Assembly (NCBI GenBank): GCA_003543135.1
Contig: DPJG01000030.1
Span: forward strand, 1 to 50,468
Direction: 5' to 3'
DNA: 50,468 nt
DNA from: Rheinheimera sp.
Lineage (GTDB): Bacteria > Pseudomonadota > Gammaproteobacteria > Enterobacterales > Alteromonadaceae
Shown: positions 27,001 through 34,305 of the stretch, in pieces
How positions within the stretch are numbered: position 1 is the first letter of the stretch
Layout of the letters: every line of letters begins with the position of its first letter
The notes under the pieces: model-generated
The model's input: only the letters and a program-made list of their open reading frames with translations
Database searches by the model: none
Told to the model about the DNA's origin: nothing
Program-made: the position numbers and the translations under genes

Positions 27001-28359
27001 CTGGAGCGGCAGTTAACGTTGGGACTGGAATGGCAAATGACCTCCACGCTGAGGCGTACTGGCATGTCACAGCAGCCGCTTCAGCTGAAAATTGCGCTGC
27101 TGGAAGGCGAAACACCACTGACACCGCTACCAGTGGAGGATGGTGCGCTGGCACTGCAACTCAATGCCGAACAGCAGTCCATCAGCTGGCAATCCAGCCT
27201 GAAACCGGTTCAACTGTTAAAGCTGTCAAGCCCGTCGCATCAACAATACACTGAGATCTGGCAACTGAACGCCGCTTCGAAATGGCATGTCGCCAGTGAA
27301 GGTTTGCCGGCCATCACCACAGCACAAAGCCCGCTGCCTTCGTTTTGGCGACCCTGGCCAGGTGAAAGTTTACAACTGGCCATCAGTCAGCCGCAGCCGG
27401 TTGAGGGTGAGATGCTGACTATCCGGCAGTTGATCTTGCAGCAGCATCAGGGCAATCGCAGCAGTGATATTGAACTGAAACTGCAACTGAACGCCAGTCA
27501 GGCACAGAGTTTCAGCCTGCCGTTGCCAAAAGACGCCAAATTGCAGTCGGTGCGCCTGGACGGTGTGACTTTACCGCTGACGATAAATCAGCAGCAACTG
27601 ACGGTGCAACTGAAACCAGGCCAGCAACAACTGCAGCTGAACTTTACCGACAGCAAGGCCCAGCCTTTACTGTTAAGCAGTGCCGGCTTTAGCCTGCCGC
27701 TTGCGGCGGCCAATATTTACCTGCAACTGCGACTGGCACCGGATCGCTGGATCCTGGCTGTCGGCGGCCCGGATATTGGGCCTGCGCTGTTATTCTGGGG
27801 CATGCTGGCGGTGATGTTGCTGCTGGCAATGCTATTGCCACGTCTGATTAAGAGTCCGCTGCGCCGCCGGCACTGGTTGTTGCTCTTTACCGGCATTTGC
27901 ACTGTCAGTTTCTGGATCCCGCTGCTGGTTACCCTGTGGCTGTTCGCCATCAGCAAAAGAGGCCAGTTTAACGGTGTCTTGCAGGGCTCATATCAGAAAC
28001 TCAGCCAAATTGCGCTGGTGCTGCTGAGTATCAGTGCACTGCTGGCTTTATTTTCGGCTATTCCTTATGGTTTATTGTCTGCGCCTGATATGCAACTTGT
28101 TGGCAATGGCTCCTATCAGCAGCAGCTGTACTGGTATCAGGATGTGAGTTCTGCCCAATTGCCAATCGCCTGGGTGTTGTCGTTGCCACTTTGGTGTTAT
28201 CAGCTCTCGATGTTGTTATGGTCTTTGTGGCTGGCTACTGCGCTCACGCGCTGGCTGCCCTGGGTTTGGCAGCAGTTAACTGCCGGTGGTTTTTGGCCGG
28301 CAACAACAGCGACGGACAGCACAAAGGATGATGAAAAACCCGAAAATGCCGGACAATAA
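24055..28359 (+). CDS. Very large envelope/membrane protein of unknown function (1434 aa)
   Basis: The start ATG follows AGGA by seven bases. The first 45 residues precede a signal-like hydrophobic stretch ending SPTALAQQQ near residue 66. A beta-rich, Gln-rich region (about 67-520) follows, then a cluster of membrane segments (about 520-612), a second soluble region with a predicted helix rich in Ala/Glu, two more hydrophobic segments near 745-800, another beta-rich region (about 810-1240), and four to five C-terminal membrane segments (about 1242-1412). The two beta-rich halves suggest internal duplication. I recognise no family. It is probably an inner-membrane protein with large periplasmic domains. 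It stands alone between a divergent control region and a strong terminator. Confidence 0.85.
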   Translation: MTLRVALTLLQRLFFNSPDTAKALSSGTLLLPATLLAKMPLQLLAKITAATAALWLMLLSPTALAQQQNTQIPEALKPWQDWVLAEHPTHSCPWLASPETQQKQQCLWSESLVLETNPQAGRFVYQLQLFADGWVSLPGDVRSWPQQVEANRLQQNPDGDKSEMALRDQDGIPQLYLSAGRWQVQGEFRWPQMPPRLSVPEQSGIISLKLLGTPVLQPKKLGTELWLQQPKADTEQSSDQLQIKVFRRLSDDIPARLTTLLQLEVSGKSREQRLDSLLLPGFSAEALYSDLPALMDDKGALHLQLSAGQYQLQLDAVSFQPLAQLQLPKVAAPLPAQEIWAFVAQPQLRTVDLTGLNSLDPNQTQVPPDWQQYPLYAMAEGNTLTLTELQRGGGLASDELRLEKRLWLDFSGQTLTASDQISGSLHSQARLEVQPGYQLGRVELSGEAQLITQLPERGAGVEIRQNPINLHSISRIEAGSVLPVSGWQNSFSEVSWQLQLPPGWSLLTATGADRQQGTVLEQWTLWDIFFVLLFSVASARLFGWPVGLLALCTLALSYQRFDAPQWSWLSLLALLALLPLASGKAETWLKKAVYLNLLLLLLILLPFSVGQIRQAIYPQLERPYQQLQPQHQQYHEESATTEATVMEAPAAQGAPAPQSDAAEARMEVAELAKKAQRQLNSYASPSGVIAPAPLLQTDPNARIQTGPAEPDWHWRQVELFWQGPLLSDEQTRLYLVPAWLNRLGNLVTVLLLFVLLWQLCRPLTAGKLTPANIWTQLSSGLPGRAALVLSLILPGALMLQHSPAQASGFPDAALLSELEQRLLQSPQCLPGCTSINHLVISDDPDHIKLQLQLDSQADTAWMLPVAASKLQLARLDQANAAIFRQAEQSWLYLPKGRHQLELWISPEQSQLSLSFGSAWHQLDNQLRLWRLMPDNSDANDLASLQQARKQLRLEQLASDNSQNSSKTLSSGALTQNVPAYAVLERQLTLGLEWQMTSTLRRTGMSQQPLQLKIALLEGETPLTPLPVEDGALALQLNAEQQSISWQSSLKPVQLLKLSSPSHQQYTEIWQLNAASKWHVASEGLPAITTAQSPLPSFWRPWPGESLQLAISQPQPVEGEMLTIRQLILQQHQGNRSSDIELKLQLNASQAQSFSLPLPKDAKLQSVRLDGVTLPLTINQQQLTVQLKPGQQQLQLNFTDSKAQPLLLSSAGFSLPLAAANIYLQLRLAPDRWILAVGGPDIGPALLFWGMLAVMLLLAMLLPRLIKSPLRRRHWLLLFTGICTVSFWIPLLVTLWLFAISKRGQFNGVLQGSYQKLSQIALVLLSISALLALFSAIPYGLLSAPDMQLVGNGSYQQQLYWYQDVSSAQLPIAWVLSLPLWCYQLSMLLWSLWLATALTRWLPWVWQQLTAGGFWPATTATDSTKDDEKPENAGQ

Positions 28360-28417
28360 GTTCTCTGTTGCCGGCTAGCCGGAAAAAGCGGCAACTCATC
28401 ACCTGCAACCAAAAAAT

Positions 28418-28445
28418 AAAGGCCGCATAGCGGCCTTTGTTTTTT
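28418..28445. terminator. Bidirectional intrinsic terminator between the 1434-aa gene and tpx
   Basis: A perfect 9-bp stem AAAGGCCGC / GCGGCCTTT with a three-base loop, followed by GTTTTTT on the plus strand and, in the other direction, by TTTATTTTTT. It sits between two convergent genes and can end both transcripts. Confidence 0.9.
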
Positions 28446-28486
28446 CAGGGAGTGTTGCGCCTGCAAACAGACGCTCTGGCTGGCAC

Positions 28487-28984
28487 TTAGTTCAGCACTT
28501 TTAATGCAGCTTCGTACCCTGGCTCATCGGCAGTTTCAGCCACTTGCTCAGTGTGTACCACTGTGCCTTGTTCATTAATCACCACCACAGCACGTGATAA
28601 CAAACCTGCCAGCGGGCCATTGGCAAAAGTCACGCCATAGTCCTGGCCAAAGCTGCTACGGAAGCTGCTGCCATTTAGTACGTTTTCCAAACCTTCAGCA
28701 CCACAAAAACGGGCCTGAGCAAAAGGTAAATCGGCAGATACATTCAGCACTACAGTGTTTTGCAGGCTGCTCAGTGCCTTGTTAAAAGTACGGACTGAAG
28801 TGGCGCAGGTCGGCGTATCTACACTTGGGAAAATATTCAATACCACTCTTTTACCGGCAAAATCACTTAACTTCACATCGGCCAGGCCTGCACCTGTTAA
28901 GGTGAATTCCGGTGCTTTGGCACCTATTGCCGGTAAGTTGCCGACGGTCTGAAATGGGTTACCTTTTAACGTTACTGTTGCCAT
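28487..28984 (-). CDS. tpx: Thiol peroxidase
   Basis: A 165-aa atypical two-cysteine peroxiredoxin reducing hydrogen peroxide and organic peroxides with thioredoxin. The peroxidatic Cys60 lies in VDTPTCATSVRTFN and the resolving Cys94 in ARFCGAEG, the spacing of E. coli Tpx. Length is standard. AAGGA lies seven bases before the ATG. It ends before a bidirectional terminator and is a single-gene unit. No OxyR-type site could be picked out by eye in the 124 bp upstream. Confidence 0.97.
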   Translation of the reverse strand: MATVTLKGNPFQTVGNLPAIGAKAPEFTLTGAGLADVKLSDFAGKRVVLNIFPSVDTPTCATSVRTFNKALSSLQNTVVLNVSADLPFAQARFCGAEGLENVLNGSSFRSSFGQDYGVTFANGPLAGLLSRAVVVINEQGTVVHTEQVAETADEPGYEAALKVLN

Positions 28985-29108
28985 CTTGTATTCCTTAGTC
29001 GCTTTGAGATTGTGTTCTGAAATGATCCGAACGGGTTAAAAGTGGCCGGGATGGGTGAACCATCTACTGCTATCACCTGCCCTTTTGCCACTGCACTTAA
29101 ACAATGAT

Positions 29109-29795
29109 TCAGTAAGTAGCGGCGTACCGCTGGCTTTTCAAGGCCGCAGCCTGATAATTATTGCCAAAACCTTTTTTTGGTCTGCTCGGTTTGACCTGGC
29201 GGGTGACGCTCAGCTGCAACTGAAGTTTCTGCTGCGGCAGTGTGGTTTGTACCGGATCAACTTGCTGATCCTGCCACGGATGCCAGAGTTTAAGCTGATA
29301 ACTGCCATCCGGCACCTCAGGAAAAACCGCCACACCCTTGTCATCTGTCACCGCCAGATAGGCGCTTTCGCCAACGTAGATATAAGCCTGCATATAATCA
29401 TGAATATTGCAGCCAAGCGCCACTATGCCTGCTTTATCAAAGAGTAACGGTGCTTCCGGCTTGCCTGCATACAACTTCAGTTCAAAAGTTTTGGCCGGTG
29501 AAAAGGAATACACATGATGGCGGGTTTTATCCTGATTAGGAAAATCAATTTGGGTACCGACCTGCACTGCCGACACAAAGGGCCGGAAGGTTAATTCCTG
29601 CTGCGCTACTTCTTTGATACCGGTTTGGCGCACCTTGCTGGCAGGGTCATACAACTCAACTACGGCGTCTGCGAGCGGCACACCTTGCTGATCGGTCAGC
29701 TGCACTTCCAAAGTGCCAGCCAATACAGTACTGCACATCACACAACTGAACAGGCAGGCAGTCCAACTCAGCATTCTTATTTGTTTTGCGCTCAT
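29109..29795 (-). CDS. Secreted cupredoxin-like protein ('methylamine utilization protein' type)
   Basis: A 228-aa protein with a signal peptide (cleaved near STVLAG). The first domain is cupredoxin-like: TRHHVYSF supplies His, and LGCNIHDYM supplies the Cys-x2-His-x2-Met-like copper ligand loop. A carboxypeptidase-regulatory-like beta domain follows (VTDDKGVAVFPEVPDGSYQLKLWHPW), then a basic tail. Related proteins are often named methylamine utilization proteins, but no mau genes are here, so that function should not be assumed. A periplasmic copper or electron-transfer role is likely. It is divergent from an outer-membrane-barrel-like gene. Confidence 0.8.
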   Translation of the reverse strand: MSAKQIRMLSWTACLFSCVMCSTVLAGTLEVQLTDQQGVPLADAVVELYDPASKVRQTGIKEVAQQELTFRPFVSAVQVGTQIDFPNQDKTRHHVYSFSPAKTFELKLYAGKPEAPLLFDKAGIVALGCNIHDYMQAYIYVGESAYLAVTDDKGVAVFPEVPDGSYQLKLWHPWQDQQVDPVQTTLPQQKLQLQLSVTRQVKPSRPKKGFGNNYQAAALKSQRYAATY

Positions 29796-29919
29796 TCAGT
29801 CTGTTCCTTCACGGCTATTTTTTACTCTGGTGCAGCAGTATAACAGCCGCTTTCACTGCTGTGTCCCAGATAAACTGCTGCTATGCTTGCAAAATTCATC
29901 CTTACTGCACCTGAACTTT

Positions 29920-31167
29920 ATGCGCTGTCGCCTGATTTGTCTTGCCTTTATTCCTCTCCTTTACGGTCGTTTTGCCGCTGGCGCAGAGTTGCAACCGGGT
30001 TTACGGCTCAGCGCCAAAGGCGAAGTTGGCCTGGTGCAGGTGACGGAGCAAATGCACGGTTTACGCCCCTGGTGGCAAGGCGGCACAGGTCAGCTGGCTG
30101 CAGCGCATAATGGCGTGCAATTTGGCCCTCAGTTGCTGGCTTTGGGTTTTGATGTAACCGATCATTGGTCGGCAACAGTGCATGGTCAATGGCATGACAA
30201 ACCCAGCCAGCAATTTGGTATCACTGAAGCCTGGCTTAGTTACCAACCATTGCCGTTGCAGGGCTATCGCCTGAGCGGGCGCGCCGGTTGGTTTTATCCG
30301 TCGATGTCACTGGAAAATACTGATATTGCCTGGAGCTCACCTTACAGCAGCAGTTTCTCCGCTATCAACAGCTGGTTTGCTGAAGAACTGCGTGCCCGTG
30401 GTGCTGAATTAAGCTTAAGCCGCCCTGGCCGCTTTTTTCAGTCTGCACACAGTTATCAGCTGGTTGCCGGTGTATTTCAGGGCAATGACCCTCTGGGAAC
30501 AATACTGAGCTGGCGTGGTTTTGCCATCCACAATTATCAGAGCAATATTGGCGAGCGGGTGCGTTTTGCCAATTATCCGAGCATCCGCAGTGGCGGTTTG
30601 GCGGCACAACCTGACTGGGTACAGCCAAGCCGCGAGCTGGATCACCATGTGGGTTATTACGCAGGTGTGCACTGGCTACATCAGGACAAGAGCGAGCTGA
30701 GGTTTTATCATTATGATAATAAAGCAGATCCACTGGTGTTTCGGCATGGTCAGTATGCGTGGCGCACTTCTTTTAGAAGTTTAGCCTGGCAACAGCAGCT
30801 GCATCAGAAGCTGCGTCTGGTGGCACAACATTTAAACGGCCACACGCAAATGGGGCCCAAAGCTGTTGATCTGTCCTATCGCAGCTGGTTTGTGCTGCTG
30901 GCACTACAATCCGCTCAGATCCAGTGGAGTGTGCGCTACGATCATTTTATGCAACAGGACAAAGACCAATATCCAGGTGATGACAATAACGGCAAAGGTC
31001 ATGGCTGGATGCTGGCCGCTCAATATCCGCTAACCCCACATTTGAACCTGTCGGTCGAATGGCAGAAGCTACATAGCATGCAGCCAAACCGGGCTCAGTG
31101 GCCCGACTGGCCGTCAGACAAAAGCTTTTCGCAGCTGAATTTTTTATTAAACTGGCGGTTTGACTGA
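29920..31167 (+). CDS. Putative outer-membrane beta-barrel protein (415 aa)
   Basis: I start it at the ATG at 29920 (MRCRLICLAF), which opens a signal peptide ending near AAGAEL; the open frame extends upstream but over the promoter region of the divergent gene. The rest shows alternating hydrophobic and polar strands rich in Trp, Tyr and Gln, and the C-terminus ends in a strand WRFD, close to the aromatic end of outer-membrane barrels. This supports a porin-like or other barrel. No specific family is recognised. It pairs divergently with the cupredoxin-like gene, a hint of a shared pathway. Its stop is one base from the convergent LysE stop. Confidence 0.7.
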   Translation: MRCRLICLAFIPLLYGRFAAGAELQPGLRLSAKGEVGLVQVTEQMHGLRPWWQGGTGQLAAAHNGVQFGPQLLALGFDVTDHWSATVHGQWHDKPSQQFGITEAWLSYQPLPLQGYRLSGRAGWFYPSMSLENTDIAWSSPYSSSFSAINSWFAEELRARGAELSLSRPGRFFQSAHSYQLVAGVFQGNDPLGTILSWRGFAIHNYQSNIGERVRFANYPSIRSGGLAAQPDWVQPSRELDHHVGYYAGVHWLHQDKSELRFYHYDNKADPLVFRHGQYAWRTSFRSLAWQQQLHQKLRLVAQHLNGHTQMGPKAVDLSYRSWFVLLALQSAQIQWSVRYDHFMQQDKDQYPGDDNNGKGHGWMLAAQYPLTPHLNLSVEWQKLHSMQPNRAQWPDWPSDKSFSQLNFLLNWRFD

Positions 31168-31168
31168 G

Positions 31169-31789
31169 TTAAACCGCAATCAGCCAAATGCCGACCCCCA
31201 GCATCAAACTACCGGCAATACGGTTTAATAACCGCACATTTTTATCTTCGGCAAATATCAGCCGAAGCGCTTTGCCCCCGCTCGCGTATAACAATAAACA
31301 GCCAAATTCCAGCAGCAGAATAATAGCGAGCAGTGCTGCCAGCTGTGGCCAGAATGGTAGTTTGGCGTCGATAAATGGCGGCAATAACGCCATATGAAAA
31401 GCCCAGCCTTTGGGGTTGGAAACCGCAGTCACCAGCCCCTGCCAGAACAGTTGTCGTCTGGACACCTGAACCACTGCACCAGGCTCCGGTATCGCCAGCT
31501 TGCCTTTGGACTGCCACATCTGCACCCCGACATAACAAAGGTAAATGCCGCCAAGCCATTTAAACGCCGTAAAAAGTGCCGGCATACTCAGTAATATCGC
31601 CGCTACGCCAAGCACGGCGCTGGTTGCTACTATGGCAACCCCCAGCATTTCGCCCCACATCATCCACAAGGTACGGCGCACGCCCAGGCTGATACCCAGT
31701 GTCATGGACAACGTCATACAAAGCCCGGGGGTAATGGACACAAATAAAAAAGTAGGAATAAAAACCGACAACAAAGCGACATTAATCAT
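31169..31789 (-). CDS. LysE/RhtB family amino-acid exporter
   Basis: A 206-aa inner-membrane protein with about six hydrophobic segments. It begins with the family pattern IPTFLFVSITPGLCMTL (the ITPGP-type motif, here with Leu in place of Pro) and has YLCYVGVQMW and VTAVSNPKGWAF, both characteristic of LysE/RhtB exporters. It exports an amino acid or derivative that cannot be specified. Its ATG overlaps the stop of the upstream hydroxylase gene as TGATG, so the two are translationally coupled. Confidence 0.92.
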   Translation of the reverse strand: MINVALLSVFIPTFLFVSITPGLCMTLSMTLGISLGVRRTLWMMWGEMLGVAIVATSAVLGVAAILLSMPALFTAFKWLGGIYLCYVGVQMWQSKGKLAIPEPGAVVQVSRRQLFWQGLVTAVSNPKGWAFHMALLPPFIDAKLPFWPQLAALLAIILLLEFGCLLLYASGGKALRLIFAEDKNVRLLNRIAGSLMLGVGIWLIAV

Positions 31790-32661
31790 CAGACGCCCCC
31801 ACTTTGCCCGGCTGCATCGTCAGGGTTGCTGTTATCCAGCCTGGGTTTAGGCGCTCCAAACAGCGCGCGTAACTTCGCCATTACACCACGGTTTTGGCAA
31901 AAATCGGCCCAAATTCGCCGCCACTCATAAAAGGTGATGGTCCATGGGTTTACCGACTCAAAGTTATCGGTAATACCGTATTCACAGGGAATATCAGCAT
32001 GCTCAGGCTCAAAACTGCCAAACAGCCGATCCCAGATAACCAGCACACCGGCAAAGTTTTTATCGATATAAACCGGATTACAGGCATGGTGCACCCGATG
32101 CCAGCTGGGTGTATTAAAAATCAGGCCAAGCGGGCCCCAGTGTTTACCCCAACGGGTGTGCACAAAAAACTGAAACGCCAGATTAATAGCCACTACCGCC
32201 AGCACCAGCTTGACGTCAAACCCGAGCAGCACCAGCGGTGTCCAGAACAACCACATGCCGGAGATGGGATAGGTCAGGCTTTGGCGAAAGGCGGTACTGA
32301 AATTCATTAAACGCGAGCTGTGATGCACTACATGAGAGGCCCATAACCAGCGAATACGGTGTGAAGCGCGGTGAAACCAATAATATAAAAAGTCCTGCAG
32401 TACAAAAAGAATGAATAAATTCAATGTATTAAAAGGCAAATCAAAGATAGCGTAACTGCTAAGCCAATAAAAAAATGGCAATAACAGCAACAAAGACACT
32501 GCATCACCGGCCTGATGCATAGCCGCCAGCACCAGATTGGCAAGGCTGTCACGCCACTGATAAATCTGTTGTTGCATCCGCTCCGACTGATACCACTCGT
32601 ATGCAATAAAAATAAAAAATACCGGACTTGCCAGGATCAGGATCAGTTCTACCGGGATCAC
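31789..32661 (-). CDS. Sterol desaturase/fatty acid hydroxylase family membrane enzyme
   Basis: A di-iron membrane oxygenase with the His motifs HRASH, HVVHH and HRVHH in a FA_hydroxylase domain, preceded by three or four hydrophobic segments. I choose the GTG at 32661 (VIPVELIL) because AGAGG lies six bases before it, giving 290 aa; the open frame extends 43 codons further without such a signal. The substrate, perhaps a lipid or alkyl ether, is unknown. It is coupled to the LysE exporter by TGATG. The 297 bp upstream (32662-32958) hold no recognised gene. Confidence 0.88.
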   Translation of the reverse strand: MIPVELILILASPVFFIFIAYEWYQSERMQQQIYQWRDSLANLVLAAMHQAGDAVSLLLLLPFFYWLSSYAIFDLPFNTLNLFILFVLQDFLYYWFHRASHRIRWLWASHVVHHSSRLMNFSTAFRQSLTYPISGMWLFWTPLVLLGFDVKLVLAVVAINLAFQFFVHTRWGKHWGPLGLIFNTPSWHRVHHACNPVYIDKNFAGVLVIWDRLFGSFEPEHADIPCEYGITDNFESVNPWTITFYEWRRIWADFCQNRGVMAKLRALFGAPKPRLDNSNPDDAAGQSGGV

Positions 32662-32958
32662 GCTATACCTCTTTACCACATTATCAAAAGCGCAGCTGAG
32701 GACTTTACGCCAAGCCAGCACTTTAGAAAACCCACCCACGCCCTGTTTTTGTGCCATCTGCACTGAAAATTTGCAGCCGACAGCACCCAAAATGTAACAG
32801 AAAGAGTATTTATCATTATTTTCAAAAGGTTAGACAATAATCTTCTCTGGTACAGCAGTTGCTTTGTAAAACCTGAAGTGGCCCTTTCAGCTGTTGTCAT
32901 CACAATGCCACCCGGGGCTGGCAATATCGCTGCGCTGCTTTGTATCAAGGGGAAAATT

Positions 32959-34296
32959 ATGACCACAATGTCTACACCCGACAGCCCGTTAGCAAGGCAA
33001 AGTTCGTGGCTGCAAAGCCGAAATCATCCGCAACGGGATTTGCTGGAAAAAGAGCTGCAACAAAGGTTTTTCCCGGCGCTCAGTGCGCCCTGTCGCATCT
33101 GCCATTTTATGCTCACCCTTGGTACCGCCTCCAGAGCTGCCGAATTTAGCCTGATGCAACAAAGAGCCTTGCAGGCCGGTGTGTTGTTGCAGGAAGGCGA
33201 CAGCGACGTCAATTTACAGCTAGGCGGTATCACTCTGCGCTGGGAGCGGCACAGCGAGTTTTCGACTTACAGTTTTATTGTGCCGGGTGAAAGCTGTGAC
33301 TTTGCTGATCCGGCACAATTTTTACCTGCGCCGGACTGGTTTGATTTAGTGCCGGGTCAGCTGTTTCGCGTGGTGCAACTGCTCATCTTAAAACAACTGC
33401 CGGGCCAGCCAGACATCACAAAACATAGCGCCCAGACCCTGGCAGCCATGTTTGCCACTGAACACTGCATCTCCAGTCTGGTTGCCAACCAGCAGGCACA
33501 GATCTGGACCGATTTTCGTAAACATCCGGAAGGCGGCGGGCGTATGGTGCTGCTGGATAAAGGTTTGTCCGATAGCGCTCTGGCGCGGCTGGTGCAACAA
33601 TTGTTTGACCTTGGCAACTACCGCAAGCTCAGTCTGCTCGGCTGGCCTTTAACCCGTCAGGCGCTTGCGCAGTTGCATAGTCTGGAGCAGCAACTGTCTG
33701 ATATTACCCAGCGAATTGAACAACAGCAGGGTTCAGATGAAAAAATGCTGCAGGAAATCAGTCAGATGGCGGCACAAACTGAACATCTGATCGCCAACAA
33801 CAGTGCCAGGCTCGAAGCCAGTGCAGCCTATTATCAGCTGACGCTCGACCGGCTCAAAGCGTTAAAAGAAACGGCATTGGACGGCCTGATGTCATTACAG
33901 GATTTTTCCGAGCGCCGGCTCACTCCAGCCTTTCGCACCGCCCAGTCGGTGCTGAATCGCCAGCGCAGTTTGTCAAACCGGCTTGGCCGCTCAACCGAGC
34001 TATTGCGCACCCGCATCAGCCTGCAGCTGGAACGACAAAACAGTAAACTGCTGATATCGATGGAAAAAAGAGCAAGACAACAACTGCAGTTACAAACAGC
34101 GGTAGAGCGGTTATCCACTGTGGCTATTTGTTATTACGCAGTGCAGCTGCTGGATAAAGGCTTAAGTTCGTTAAGCCTGCTGTGGCCTGCCCTGCCACTA
34201 CAGTTGATGCAGGCACTGAGTTTACCGCTGGTGGTGGTGCTGGTTAGCCTGTTGTGGTATCAGCTGAGAAAACCCGGGCGCAACCATCAAAACTGA
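32959..34296 (+). CDS. DUF3422 family protein
   Basis: A 445-aa protein. The start is the ATG at 32959 with AAGGGG eight bases before it; the longer open frame has no such signal. It matches the DUF3422 pattern as I know it: N-terminal RDLLEKELQQRFFPAL and CRICHFML, a central mixed domain with GGGRMVLLDKGLSDSALARLVQQL, a coiled-coil helix around 255-300, and two C-terminal membrane segments before a basic tail. DUF3422 proteins are tail-anchored inner-membrane proteins of unknown function. It is convergent with the CHASE-PAS gene, nine bases apart. Confidence 0.85.
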   Translation: MTTMSTPDSPLARQSSWLQSRNHPQRDLLEKELQQRFFPALSAPCRICHFMLTLGTASRAAEFSLMQQRALQAGVLLQEGDSDVNLQLGGITLRWERHSEFSTYSFIVPGESCDFADPAQFLPAPDWFDLVPGQLFRVVQLLILKQLPGQPDITKHSAQTLAAMFATEHCISSLVANQQAQIWTDFRKHPEGGGRMVLLDKGLSDSALARLVQQLFDLGNYRKLSLLGWPLTRQALAQLHSLEQQLSDITQRIEQQQGSDEKMLQEISQMAAQTEHLIANNSARLEASAAYYQLTLDRLKALKETALDGLMSLQDFSERRLTPAFRTAQSVLNRQRSLSNRLGRSTELLRTRISLQLERQNSKLLISMEKRARQQLQLQTAVERLSTVAICYYAVQLLDKGLSSLSLLWPALPLQLMQALSLPLVVVLVSLLWYQLRKPGRNHQN

Positions 34297-34305
34297 CACA
34301 AAGCC

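Noticed and set aside
28418-28445. REP-type repeat
   Set aside because: The GGCCGC hairpin is flanked by T runs in both directions and sits between convergent stops, which fits a bidirectional terminator.
29109-29795. Methylamine dehydrogenase cluster
   Set aside because: Only the loosely named 'methylamine utilization' type protein is present; no mau structural or maturation genes are in the window.
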